From assembly GCF_030695065.1 (NCBI RefSeq), contig NZ_JAUYTR010000023.1:1-64000 (forward strand): a stretch of 64,000 bases of DNA, given 5' to 3'. This stretch comes from Sediminibacterium sp. GTDB lineage: Bacteria; Bacteroidota; Bacteroidia; Chitinophagales; Chitinophagaceae. The notes beneath the pieces are model-generated. The model made no database searches. It saw only the letters and a program-made list of their open reading frames with translations, and was not told the DNA's origin. A program made the position numbers and the translations under genes. How positions within the stretch are numbered: position 1 is the stretch's first letter; each line of letters starts with the position of its first letter. Below, in pieces: positions 38,108 through 46,314 of the stretch.

Positions 38108-39884
38108 AGATTCTTTCTATGGCGTCTTTAAATTTCTCGTTCACTACTTTACGCTTCAAACTTAACTTAGGTGTCATTTCTCCAGTATCTACGGTCCATT
38201 CTCTTGGCAGTAATTCAAACTTCTTTATCTGCTCTACATGATTAAAGAATTTATTAAAGCTCTCTACCAATTCACGATACAACTCTAATACTTTAGGATG
38301 ATGAATCACGTCTTCATTGGTGGTATAAGGAATTCCTTTTTCTCGCATCCATTCTTTTAGCGTTGCAAAAGAAGGAACAATTAAAGCACCTACAAACTTA
38401 CGCTCCGATCCCACCACCATCACTTGCTCCACAAATGGACTTTCTTTCAATTTATTTTCGATAGGCTGAGGCGCAACATACTTGCCACCACTGGTTTTGA
38501 AGAGTTCTTTTTTACGATCGGTTATTTTTAAGAATTTGTTTTCGTCCCAAACACCAATATCCCCTGTAAGCAACCATTCGTCTTTCATGGTTTCTGCAGT
38601 TAGGTCTGGGCGCTTATAATAGCCCTTCATAACACAAGGTCCGGTTACCATGATTTCACCGTCTTCGGCCAACTTCACTTGAATACCTTCAATAGGAGGA
38701 CCTACTGTACCAAATTTTGTTCCTCCTTTCTCTTGTCTGTTTACGCAAATAACAGGGCTATTTTCTGTAGGGCCATAACCTTCGTAAACAGGCACTCCTG
38801 CTGCATTAAAAATGCGCAACAATTTTACCTGACAAGCTGCACCACCAGTAATAATAAAAGAAATATTACCACCCAATGCCTCTCTCCATTTTGAGAAGAT
38901 CAATTTATTGGCAATGGCCAATTGAATATTGTACCAAGCACCGCCACTCACTCTATTATCATACTTCTCAGCTAAATCAACTGCCCAGAAAAATAATTTT
39001 CTTTTAGTACCAGTTAACTCACTGCCCTTGGCCATAATTTTTTCAAATACTTTTTCTAGTAACCTGGGAACAGTAGTAAATCCATTGGGTTTAATTTCTT
39101 TTAAATTATCACCAATGGTTTCAAGGCTTTCCGCATAATAAATACTAATGCCACTGTATAAATAAATATAGGTGCAGGTCTTTTCAAAAATATGATTCAA
39201 GGGCAAGAAGCTCAACACTTTCGATTCAGGTGAATCATTGAAAGGAAAACTCTTCTTACTAAATTGAACATTGGTATAAATATTTGCATGAGAAAGCATT
39301 ACACCCTTTGGCGTACCGGTTGTGCCTGAAGTATAAATAATGGTAGCCAACTGTTCAGCTGGAATTTCCTTTTTAATTGCGTCAACCTGGGTCAATAAGT
39401 CATCGGTAGCTAAAGCACTTACTTCGGTCCAATGCTTTGCACCAGCAATAGTATCAAAAGTATAAATGCCCTGAATAGAAGGAACTTTATCAATAATGCT
39501 TTGCACTTTCAACAACAAGTCTTCGCTACTTACAAAAATGAATTTAACAGCAGCATCATTTAAAATAAACGCCAATTCATTGGGATTGGTAGTAGGATAA
39601 ACGGGAACCAAGATGGCGCCAACTTGTTGAACAGCCAAATCGGTAAAAACCCACTCAGGTCTATTATTGCTGATGATGGCAATTTTATCACTCGATTCTG
39701 GTGTAAAATCATTGGCTTTAACACCCAGCGAAACCAAACCAGCACTTAATTTATTAACTGTATCAGCTACTTGTTGGGTACTATAAGTTTTCCATTTCCC
39801 ATTTTCTTTGGCAGCCAACATATCATTCTTAGGAAAGTTTTCCAACTGATGTGTTACCGCATCAAATAAACGCTTCGTATTCAT
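38100..39884 (-). CDS. Long-chain acyl-CoA synthetase (AMP-forming)
   Basis: 594 aa adenylate-forming enzyme. The AMP-binding P-loop is TIIYTSGTTGTPKGVMLSH, followed by EGYGPTENSP, WLLTGDIGVWDENKFLKITDRKKELFKTSGGKYVAP and the linker Lys region. The size and motifs fit FadD15-like long-chain fatty acid activation at the membrane. The kinase gene is translationally coupled downstream, and a perfect 18-bp palindrome sits just upstream. Confidence 0.9.
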   Translation of the reverse strand: MNTKRLFDAVTHQLENFPKNDMLAAKENGKWKTYSTQQVADTVNKLSAGLVSLGVKANDFTPESSDKIAIISNNRPEWVFTDLAVQQVGAILVPVYPTTNPNELAFILNDAAVKFIFVSSEDLLLKVQSIIDKVPSIQGIYTFDTIAGAKHWTEVSALATDDLLTQVDAIKKEIPAEQLATIIYTSGTTGTPKGVMLSHANIYTNVQFSKKSFPFNDSPESKVLSFLPLNHIFEKTCTYIYLYSGISIYYAESLETIGDNLKEIKPNGFTTVPRLLEKVFEKIMAKGSELTGTKRKLFFWAVDLAEKYDNRVSGGAWYNIQLAIANKLIFSKWREALGGNISFIITGGAACQVKLLRIFNAAGVPVYEGYGPTENSPVICVNRQEKGGTKFGTVGPPIEGIQVKLAEDGEIMVTGPCVMKGYYKRPDLTAETMKDEWLLTGDIGVWDENKFLKITDRKKELFKTSGGKYVAPQPIENKLKESPFVEQVMVVGSERKFVGALIVPSFATLKEWMREKGIPYTTNEDVIHHPKVLELYRELVESFNKFFNHVEQIKKFELLPREWTVDTGEMTPKLSLKRKVVNEKFKDAIERIYA

Positions 39885-39896
39885 AATGCAATCGTT

Positions 39897-39914
39897 TAAA
39901 GTGAATTCACTTTA
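39897..39914. promoter_or_regulatory. Perfect 18-bp palindrome upstream of acyl-CoA ligase
   Basis: TAAAGTGAATTCACTTTA equals its own reverse complement and lies 12 bp from the ligase ATG (39884). Its form fits a dimeric repressor such as a TetR- or FadR-type acyl-CoA sensor. No such gene is in the window. Confidence 0.5.
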
Positions 39915-39940
39915 TTTAGAGAGTCAAATTAGGCAAATAA

Positions 39941-39972
39941 AAACAAATAAAAAAGCCAGTTTGCACTGGCTT
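39941..39972 (-). terminator. Rho-independent terminator after serC-DUF1015-TPR genes
   Basis: On the minus strand AAGCCAGT-GCAA-ACTGGCTT forms an 8-bp stem with a tetraloop, followed by TTTTTTATTTGTTTTTATTT. It begins 20 bp after the stop codon at 39993. Confidence 0.85.
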
Positions 39973-39992
39973 AACAACTATCTTGAATAAGG

Positions 39993-41009
39993 CTAGTTTA
40001 AATAATACTGACCACCTGGCTGTCGATAGATTCTACTTTGTTGAAACTCCTTGAACTTTTGTGCTTCTTCTGCATGGGTGTTTTGCCAATTCTGGTAAGC
40101 ATCCGCACCAAATGAAGCGCCAAATAACCATTGATTATAGGCTTCAAAAATGCCTTCTCTAATCATATGTTGCCAATGCAAAAATAATTGGTAAGGATAC
40201 TGTTTAGCATTGTCCGACATCCATTCCATGAGCAAACGGGTTCTAATGCTGCCAATATGATCAATGGTTAATCCTTCAGCCACTTGCTGTTTGGTCTTTT
40301 CGTAAATATCCAATTGCTTTTTTTCAAAGTCGGCATATTTTGGAACCAAATGATAAGGCGTTTTAACAATAGGTCTTAACATATTTTTATACGCATCTAA
40401 CATGGCTTTTTTGACCTCATTGGTTCTAGCAGAATAACTCTCTAAATTCACAAACAATTCGCCATGAATTAAGACCCTAATCCAATTCATTTCTTTGTAA
40501 TAATACTTAGCCGCATGGTAATAATTACCACTATAAGAAGGCGCCAACTCTATCCCTTTTTCCCAGGTAGCAATGGCTTCGTCTTTTTTATTTTCTTGCA
40601 GTAAGCTCTCTCCATATTCACTGTAAATAACCCCACCATCAGGAAATTTTTTCAAAGCACGCTTATACATTTTATTAGCAGCTGCATAATCTGCAATAGA
40701 CTTATATGCCATGCCTAAAATCTGAAAACTTTGCTGGTCTGCATTGGGTAACTCAATCGCCAACTTGCCTGCATCAATTGCTTGTGCAAATTCCCTTTGC
40801 AAATAATAACAGAAAGAAATATTCTTAATCGTTTCTATATTTTGGGGATCAAGGGCTTTCGCTTTTTCAAGCGCAACCATTGCATTCGTAAAATCACCTT
40901 GTTGCATGAGGGCCATGGCAGACTCCTGAAACTGTTTAACAGTAGGTGTTTGCGCGGTTACGCCAACAGCTAACACCAAGGCAAATAGGATAAAGAATAT
41001 TTTTTTCAT
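39993..41009 (-). CDS. Secreted TPR-repeat protein
   Basis: 338 aa with a signal peptide (MKKIFFILFALVLAVGVTAQ). Tandem TPR-like units follow to about residue 170 (SAMALMQQGDFTNAMVALEKA; AANKMYKRALKKFP; EAIATWEKGIELAPSYSG). The C-terminal half is helical and unrecognised. It lies 6 bp after the DUF1015 gene and ends at a clean terminator, so it is the last gene of the serC transcript. Probably a periplasmic scaffold. Confidence 0.75.
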   Translation of the reverse strand: MKKIFFILFALVLAVGVTAQTPTVKQFQESAMALMQQGDFTNAMVALEKAKALDPQNIETIKNISFCYYLQREFAQAIDAGKLAIELPNADQQSFQILGMAYKSIADYAAANKMYKRALKKFPDGGVIYSEYGESLLQENKKDEAIATWEKGIELAPSYSGNYYHAAKYYYKEMNWIRVLIHGELFVNLESYSARTNEVKKAMLDAYKNMLRPIVKTPYHLVPKYADFEKKQLDIYEKTKQQVAEGLTIDHIGSIRTRLLMEWMSDNAKQYPYQLFLHWQHMIREGIFEAYNQWLFGASFGADAYQNWQNTHAEEAQKFKEFQQSRIYRQPGGQYYLN

Positions 41010-41015
41010 GCTTAA

Positions 41016-42251
41016 TTAATCTGCAATTAAATGCGTTAATAAACCATCTCTCAACTTAGGCTCAAACCAAGTGCTTTTAGGAGGCATTACATTACCACTG
41101 TCTGCAATAGCAAACAATTGATCAATGGTAACAGGATACAAACTAATAGCAGCAGCCATTTCACCGCTGTCTACTCTTTGCTCTAATGCGCCCAATCCAC
41201 GGATGCCCCCAACAAAATCAATTCTTTTATCGGTACGCTGGTCTAGAATTCCTAAGATAGGACCTAGTATTTGTTCTTGTAAAATAGAAACATCTAACAC
41301 ACCAATGGGGTCATTAGAATAAGTACCTTCTTTTGCAGTTAATTTATACCATTGACCATCTATATATAAACCCATGGTATGAATTTCTTCGGGCTTCACT
41401 ACTTGCTTGCCCACTAAACTAACTTCGAAAGATTTTCCTAAAGCTGCTAAAAAATCGGATACCGATAATCCATTCAAATCCTTTACCACCCTGTTGTAAT
41501 CCATGATATGCAATTGATTCGAAGGAAAGAGCGTAGTTAAAAAATAACTAGCCCCATCAGGTGCTTTCTCTTGCATTTGTTGGCGCACTTTAGCAGCAGA
41601 AGCAGCTCTATGGTGACCATCTGCAATATAAGTGCAAGGAATTTCTTTTTCAAATGCTGCGGTAATAGACTGAACAATATCAGAATCACTTACAATCCAA
41701 ATACTGTGTTGAATACCATCATCGGCAGTAAAATCGTACACAGGAGACTTGGCTTGCTTCCAATGATTGATGATGGCGTCCACAGCAGCGTGATTGCGAT
41801 AAGCTAAAAACACATTGCCCGTTTGAGCGCCAGTGGTTTTAATATGATTAATGCGATCTTGTTCTTTTTCAGGACGGGTAAACTCGTGCTTTTTAATGAT
41901 ATCATTTTCATAATCATCTACACTGCTTACACAAACCAAACCCGTTTGACTTCTACCATTCATCACCAACTGATAAATATAATAGCAGTCTTTAGATTCT
42001 CTAAACAATACATCCCGCTTAATAAAAGCATCTAAATTATCTTTTGCTTGTGCATATACTTCAGGGGCATGAATATCAATTTTATCCGATAAATCAATTT
42101 CACTTTTAGTAATATGCAAAAAAGAATAAGAATTTCCTTGAGCAGCCAATTTAGCTTCTACACTATTTAATACATCATAAGGTAAACTCGCAACTTGTTT
42201 AGCAAGTTGAGGTTGAGGTCTTAATGCCTTGAAAGGTTTAATAATTGCCAT
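41016..42251 (-). CDS. DUF1015 family protein
   Basis: 411 aa. The start MAIIKPFKALRP and the motifs ASLPYDVLNSVEA, YSFLHITKSEIDL, HEFTRPEKEQDRI and TYIADGHHRAASA are diagnostic of DUF1015. It is cytosolic. It lies 52 bp downstream of serC on the same strand. Known: the family often sits beside serine-biosynthesis genes, and DGHHR resembles ParB/sulfiredoxin-fold proteins that include free-serine kinases. A serine-related activity is therefore inferred, not shown. Confidence 0.85.
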   Translation of the reverse strand: MAIIKPFKALRPQPQLAKQVASLPYDVLNSVEAKLAAQGNSYSFLHITKSEIDLSDKIDIHAPEVYAQAKDNLDAFIKRDVLFRESKDCYYIYQLVMNGRSQTGLVCVSSVDDYENDIIKKHEFTRPEKEQDRINHIKTTGAQTGNVFLAYRNHAAVDAIINHWKQAKSPVYDFTADDGIQHSIWIVSDSDIVQSITAAFEKEIPCTYIADGHHRAASAAKVRQQMQEKAPDGASYFLTTLFPSNQLHIMDYNRVVKDLNGLSVSDFLAALGKSFEVSLVGKQVVKPEEIHTMGLYIDGQWYKLTAKEGTYSNDPIGVLDVSILQEQILGPILGILDQRTDKRIDFVGGIRGLGALEQRVDSGEMAAAISLYPVTIDQLFAIADSGNVMPPKSTWFEPKLRDGLLTHLIAD

Positions 42252-42303
42252 TGGGCAAATATCGGTGATATATTCTTAAATGAAAAGTTATGATAATCGG
42301 ATA

Positions 42304-43374
42304 TTACCCATGCTTTTGGGTAAAGAAATGCAACAAGTCACAAAAACTGGTTACGCTTTCAATAGGCAAAGCATTGTACATGCTCACTCTAATACCCCCC
42401 ACTGTTCTATATCCTTTCACACCAATCATGCCTTCTTTTTTACAAAGGTCTAAAAACGGCGCTTCCAATGCATGGTCTTTTAAAAAGAAAACCGCATTCA
42501 TTTGACTCCTATCTTCAACCGCAACCGGTGCATCAAATAAAGGATTGGCATCAATGGTATCGTATAATAAAGATGATTTTTTTTGATTGCGAATACCCAT
42601 TGCATCTAAGCCCCCTTCTTGAATAATCCAACGAAGGGTAAGCATACTCACGTATACTGCAAACACAGGAGGCGTATTCATTAAAGAACCCGCTTCAATA
42701 TGTTTCTGGTAATTCATGATGGTGGGGATTGTACGCGCTACTTTTCCTAAGATCTCTTTTTTAATCACTACCAAGTTTACACCAGCAGCACCCATATTTT
42801 TTTGAGCCCCCGCATAAATTAAAGAGAAAGCCGAATAATTAGCAGGCCTACTAAAAATATCACTACTCATATCGGCCACTAAAGGAACAGTCGTGTTGGG
42901 AAATTGATGCCACTGCGTACCTTCCACTGTATTGTTAGAAGTCAAATGCAAGTAAGCCGCATCAGTAGGAATGTCAAAGCCTTTATTAATGTAACGATAT
43001 TGCTGGTCGCTGCTATCGGCCACCACTTTCACCTTTCCGAATAAGCTGGCTTCTTTCCATGCTTTGTTGCCCCAAACACCGTGGTCGCAATACGCTGCGG
43101 TAGCCTGGGTGTCTAACAAATTCATAGGCACTTGCATAAACTGCGTTGTTGCTCCCCCGTGTAAAAAAAGGATTTCATAAGAGTCGTCTAATTCCATTAA
43201 TTGCTTCACCGAATTGTTGGCTTCTTGTAAAATTTCTTGAAACCAAGCCGTTCTATGGCCAATTTCTAACAAAGACAAACCAGTATTATTATAATTCAAC
43301 ACCGCTTCAGCCGCTTGGGTTAAAACGGGTTGAGGTAAAATGGAAGGACCAGAATTAAAATTATGCAGCTTCAT
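42304..43374 (-). CDS. serC: Phosphoserine aminotransferase
   Basis: 356 aa from ATG 43374. The longer frame starts at a TTG six bases upstream. It is a fold-type I PLP enzyme: NFNSGPSILPQPVL, HGGATTQFMQVPMNL, and Lys in YAGAQKNMGAAGVNLVV binds PLP. It makes phosphoserine from 3-phosphohydroxypyruvate. serA and serB are not in the window. It is divergent from recR with a 43-bp gap. Confidence 0.95.
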   Translation of the reverse strand: MKLHNFNSGPSILPQPVLTQAAEAVLNYNNTGLSLLEIGHRTAWFQEILQEANNSVKQLMELDDSYEILFLHGGATTQFMQVPMNLLDTQATAAYCDHGVWGNKAWKEASLFGKVKVVADSSDQQYRYINKGFDIPTDAAYLHLTSNNTVEGTQWHQFPNTTVPLVADMSSDIFSRPANYSAFSLIYAGAQKNMGAAGVNLVVIKKEILGKVARTIPTIMNYQKHIEAGSLMNTPPVFAVYVSMLTLRWIIQEGGLDAMGIRNQKKSSLLYDTIDANPLFDAPVAVEDRSQMNAVFFLKDHALEAPFLDLCKKEGMIGVKGYRTVGGIRVSMYNALPIESVTSFCDLLHFFTQKHG

Positions 43375-43417
43375 ATACAAAATCTAAAGCACAAAGTAAA
43401 CCGATTATCTTTACATA

Positions 43418-44032
43418 ATGCAACTCCCATCAACCTTATTAGAAAATGCGGTAGCACAATTTTCTAAGCTGCCCGGCATAGGAAAAAAAACAGCGTTAAG
43501 ACTGGTGTTACACTTATTAAAACAAGACATCAACGATGTTGCATTGTTTGGAGACACGATTGCAAAAATGAGAAGGGATATACAATTTTGTAAAAGATGC
43601 AATAATATCAGCGACGGAGAAACCTGTTCCATTTGTGCCAATAACTTACGCAATCAACAAATTATTTGTGTAGTAGAAAATATCAGAGATGTAATAGCCA
43701 TCGAGAGCACGCAACAATTCAATGGCACCTACCATGTGTTAGGGGGGATTATATCTCCCTTGGATGGAATAGGTCCCGATCAGTTGAGCATTGAGTTACT
43801 CGTGAACCGAATTACCCAAGAACAAGTAGACGAACTGGTATTTGCGCTCAGCCCGAATATACAGGGGGATACCACCATCTATTTTATACAGAAAAAGATT
43901 GCTCATTTAAAATGCAAAGTCACTACCATCGCACGTGGCATAGCATTTGGGGGAGAGTTGGAATATGCAGATGAAATGACCTTGGCGAGAAGTATTGCCA
44001 ATAGATTGCCTGTACAGCAGTATGTGCAATAA
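43418..44032 (+). CDS. recR: Recombination mediator protein RecR
   Basis: 204 aa, normal length. A helix-hairpin-helix (FSKLPGIGKKTALRLVLHLL) is followed by a C4 zinc finger (CKRCNNISDGETCSICANN) and a Toprim domain (ICVVENIRDVIAIE...YHVLGGIISPLDGIGP). It loads RecA at gaps with RecF and RecO. It is divergent from serC. Confidence 0.95.
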   Translation: MQLPSTLLENAVAQFSKLPGIGKKTALRLVLHLLKQDINDVALFGDTIAKMRRDIQFCKRCNNISDGETCSICANNLRNQQIICVVENIRDVIAIESTQQFNGTYHVLGGIISPLDGIGPDQLSIELLVNRITQEQVDELVFALSPNIQGDTTIYFIQKKIAHLKCKVTTIARGIAFGGELEYADEMTLARSIANRLPVQQYVQ

Positions 44033-44061
44033 GTTTTGAATGCCGAATCCAAACAAAATCT

Positions 44062-44069
44062 TAACTTCG
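44062..44069 (+). promoter_or_regulatory. Possible -7 element for OB-fold/YceI genes
   Basis: TAACTTCG (7 of 8 to TAnnTTTG) lies 27 bp upstream of the ATG at 44097, with a TTTTG about 23 bp further upstream. Weak; based on consensus match only. Confidence 0.3.
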
Positions 44070-44096
44070 TTGTTTAAACATTAAAATAGAGCCGTC

Positions 44097-44513
44097 ATGA
44101 AAAAATGGACTAAAATCATATTAACCCTGGTATTGGTAGGTGCCGTTACCGGCGGGATCATTGTTTATAAAATATTTACGAAGCCGCACCGTGACGTAAC
44201 CACTGAAAAAGCGATTGCGATTAAGGCTCAGGCATTATTTGAAGCATTTAAAAATGATGAAGCGGCAGCCAACACAAAATATTTAGACAAAGCCATTGAA
44301 ATTGAAGGAGAAGTATTAGACCAGAGTACCAATCAAGACGGACAATCGGTGGTAAATTTTAAAACAGACGATGCATTTTTTGTAATCAATTGTACATTTA
44401 AAACCAACCCCGGTGAACTAAAACCCGGCAGTACCATCCGTTTTAAAGGAATATGTACCGGCTATATACCAGACGCCAATGTGGTGATTAACGAAGGCGT
44501 ACTCGTACCCTAA
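44097..44513 (+). CDS. Membrane-anchored OB-fold protein
   Basis: 138 aa. One N-terminal membrane helix (residues 5-26) precedes an OB-fold-like domain: helix QALFEAFKND, then strands AIEIEGEVLDQS, VVNFKTDDAFFVINCTF, GSTIRFKGICTGYIPD and VVINEGVLV. This matches the tRNA_anti-like putative OB-fold family of Bacteroidota envelope proteins. The role is unknown. A YceI gene follows 45 bp downstream. Confidence 0.7.
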   Translation: MKKWTKIILTLVLVGAVTGGIIVYKIFTKPHRDVTTEKAIAIKAQALFEAFKNDEAAANTKYLDKAIEIEGEVLDQSTNQDGQSVVNFKTDDAFFVINCTFKTNPGELKPGSTIRFKGICTGYIPDANVVINEGVLVP

Positions 44514-44558
44514 TTAACCATTTCGTAAAAAAATAATAACATCCACTAATTAGCTGAT

Positions 44559-45080
44559 ATGAAAAAAATACTATTACTCGCCGCTTTAATTATTGGCTTT
44601 ACACAATTGAATGCACAAAAACAATTTGGCACCCGCAATGCCAAAGTGAGTTTTATTGCCACCAACGACGAAGATGTAAAAGCAGTAAACAACGAAGTAG
44701 CCAGCAGATTATCCGATAATGGACAACTGAGTTTTAGCCTACTCATCAAAGGGTTTAAGTTTGAGTATGCAGAAATGCAAGAGAAGTTCAACAACGATTA
44801 TGCAGAGAGCAATAAATTTCCAAGAGCAGAATTCAAAGGAAGCATCAGCAATATTAAAGAGATCAATTTTACGAAAGATGGTAGTTATAAAGCCGTGGTA
44901 AAAGGGAACTTAACCCTACATGGAGTAACACAACCCTTAACAGTCAACGGTTTCATCACCGTTAAAGCAGGCAAGGTTTCAGCAACAGGAAAATTTCCAA
45001 TAGTAATGAAAGACTACAAAATTGATGCATCTGCAGTAACAGAAAAAGTGAATGCAGACATCAATGCCTTGTATCAATAG
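44559..45080 (+). CDS. YceI-family periplasmic protein
   Basis: 173 aa with a signal peptide (MKKILLLAALIIGFTQLNAQ). The lipocalin-like YceI features are FGTRNAKVSFIA, NNDYAESNKFPRAEFKGSI and VKGNLTLHGVTQPLTVNGFI. Known: YceI proteins bind isoprenoid-type lipids such as polyprenols or quinones. It is in line with the OB-fold gene. Confidence 0.9.
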   Translation: MKKILLLAALIIGFTQLNAQKQFGTRNAKVSFIATNDEDVKAVNNEVASRLSDNGQLSFSLLIKGFKFEYAEMQEKFNNDYAESNKFPRAEFKGSISNIKEINFTKDGSYKAVVKGNLTLHGVTQPLTVNGFITVKAGKVSATGKFPIVMKDYKIDASAVTEKVNADINALYQ

Positions 45081-45100
45081 CCATTTACGAAGGGCTATAT

Positions 45101-45131
45101 TTTGCTAGAATACAATATGGGTGTATCTTTG
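45101..45131 (+). promoter_or_regulatory. Bacteroidota-type promoter for metH leader
   Basis: TTTG at 45101-45104 and TATCTTTG at 45124-45131 match the -33/-7 consensus (TTTG; TAnnTTTG) with a 19-bp spacer. Transcription should start near 45138, leaving about 160 nt before the metH ATG at 45298. Confidence 0.7.
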
Positions 45132-45137
45132 CACCGA

Positions 45138-45297
45138 CTTTGGTGGATTTGTTTATTGTTCAGCCAAGGTCCTAGCCAATACGGTACTATACCGCTATGG
45201 GTTAGTTTTTAGAACTAATAAACGTTTGAAGTGCCTCCCCCCACATTCTGGCGTTTATTGGTAATTAAATCACCAAAAGGTGTTTGAACCAATACAT
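45138..45297 (+). ncRNA. Structured leader RNA upstream of metH
   Basis: Hairpin 1: CTAGCC (45172-45177) with GGTTAG (45200-45205), enclosing CGGTA/TACCG (45182-45186, 45190-45194). Hairpin 2: AATAAACG (45217-45224) with CGTTTATT (45252-45259), whose apical part exposes CCTCCCCCC (45234-45242). A 5' GTTTATT (45151-45157) could also pair with AATAAAC, and GGTG (45142-45145) with CACC (45271-45274), giving mutually exclusive folds. The position before methionine synthase suggests a metabolite or B12/SAM-responsive leader, but it lacks SAM-I, SAM-II and cobalamin-box motifs I know. An sRNA with a C-rich loop is an alternative. Confidence 0.45.
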
Positions 45298-46311
45298 ATG
45301 CTAATAAAAGAAGAACTCCAGAAAAGAATCCTAGTAATTGATGGTGCCATGGGTACCATGATACAGCGGCATAAACTTACTGAAGCCGATTACAGAGGCG
45401 AACAATTTAAGGACTGGCATCTAGACGTAAAGGGTAACAATGATTTGCTCTGCATCACACAACCACAAATTATTAAGGGCATCCACTTATTGTATTTAGA
45501 AGCAGGTGCAGATATTATTGAAACCAATACATTCAGTAGTACGACCATTGCCATGGCAGACTACGATATGCAAAGTTTGGCGTATGAGTTGAACGTAGCC
45601 GCCGCTAAATGTGCCCGCGAAGCAGTAGCGGAGTTTAAACAAAAACATCCAGACACCGGACCCAAATTTGTAGCAGGTGCCATTGGCCCATTGAATAAAA
45701 CATTGAGCTTATCACCAGACGTGAACAATCCAGGATTCAGAGCCGTAACCTTTGACGAAGTAGCCAACGCCTATTATGAACAAATAGATGGACTAGTAAA
45801 CGGAGGAGTAGATTTAATATTGATAGAAACCATCTTTGATACATTGAATGCAAAAGGAGCAATCTACGCAGCCAAAAAATATTTCAGAGACAAGGGAATA
45901 CCAGAACTACCCATCATGATCAGCGGCACTATTACCGATGCATCAGGTAGAACACTGAGTGGACAAACATTAGAAGCATTTTACACATCGGTGATGCATG
46001 CCAACCCCATCAGCATTGGATTAAACTGTGCATTGGGTGCCGCAGAAATGAGAAGTCATATAGAAGAGTTATCACAAATAGCAGCTTGTTATACATCGGC
46101 CTATCCCAATGCAGGATTACCGAATGCCATGGGAGAATACGATGAAGCACCACACGAAACCGCACACTTTATAGAAGAGTGGGCCAAGCAAGGATTCGTA
46201 AATATTGTAGGAGGCTGTTGCGGAACAACACCCGACCATATTAAACATATTGCAGACAACGTACAAAAAATGCAACCCAGACAATTACCTGTGGTTGAAC
46301 CAACCATTTAA
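45298..46311 (+). CDS. metH: Methionine synthase, homocysteine-binding half
   Basis: 338 aa from ATG 45298. An in-frame GTG at 45280 is less likely. This is the N-terminal homocysteine S-methyltransferase barrel only: [33 protein letters not shown], and zinc cysteines in [11 protein letters not shown] and [12 protein letters not shown]. The rest of MetH is the next gene, 3 bp downstream. Split MetH of this kind is common in Bacteroidota. Confidence 0.93.
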   Translation: MLIKEELQKRILVIDGAMGTMIQRHKLTEADYRGEQFKDWHLDVKGNNDLLCITQPQIIKGIHLLYLEAGADIIETNTFSSTTIAMADYDMQSLAYELNVAAAKCAREAVAEFKQKHPDTGPKFVAGAIGPLNKTLSLSPDVNNPGFRAVTFDEVANAYYEQIDGLVNGGVDLILIETIFDTLNAKGAIYAAKKYFRDKGIPELPIMISGTITDASGRTLSGQTLEAFYTSVMHANPISIGLNCALGAAEMRSHIEELSQIAACYTSAYPNAGLPNAMGEYDEAPHETAHFIEEWAKQGFVNIVGGCCGTTPDHIKHIADNVQKMQPRQLPVVEPTI

Positions 46312-46314
46312 ACA

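Noticed and set aside
45138..45297. Calling the metH leader a SAM or cobalamin riboswitch
   Set aside because: No GATGAAACC-type SAM-I core, no SAM-II AAAGCTAAAAA-type segment and no GCCACTG B12 box. Reported only as an unassigned structured leader.
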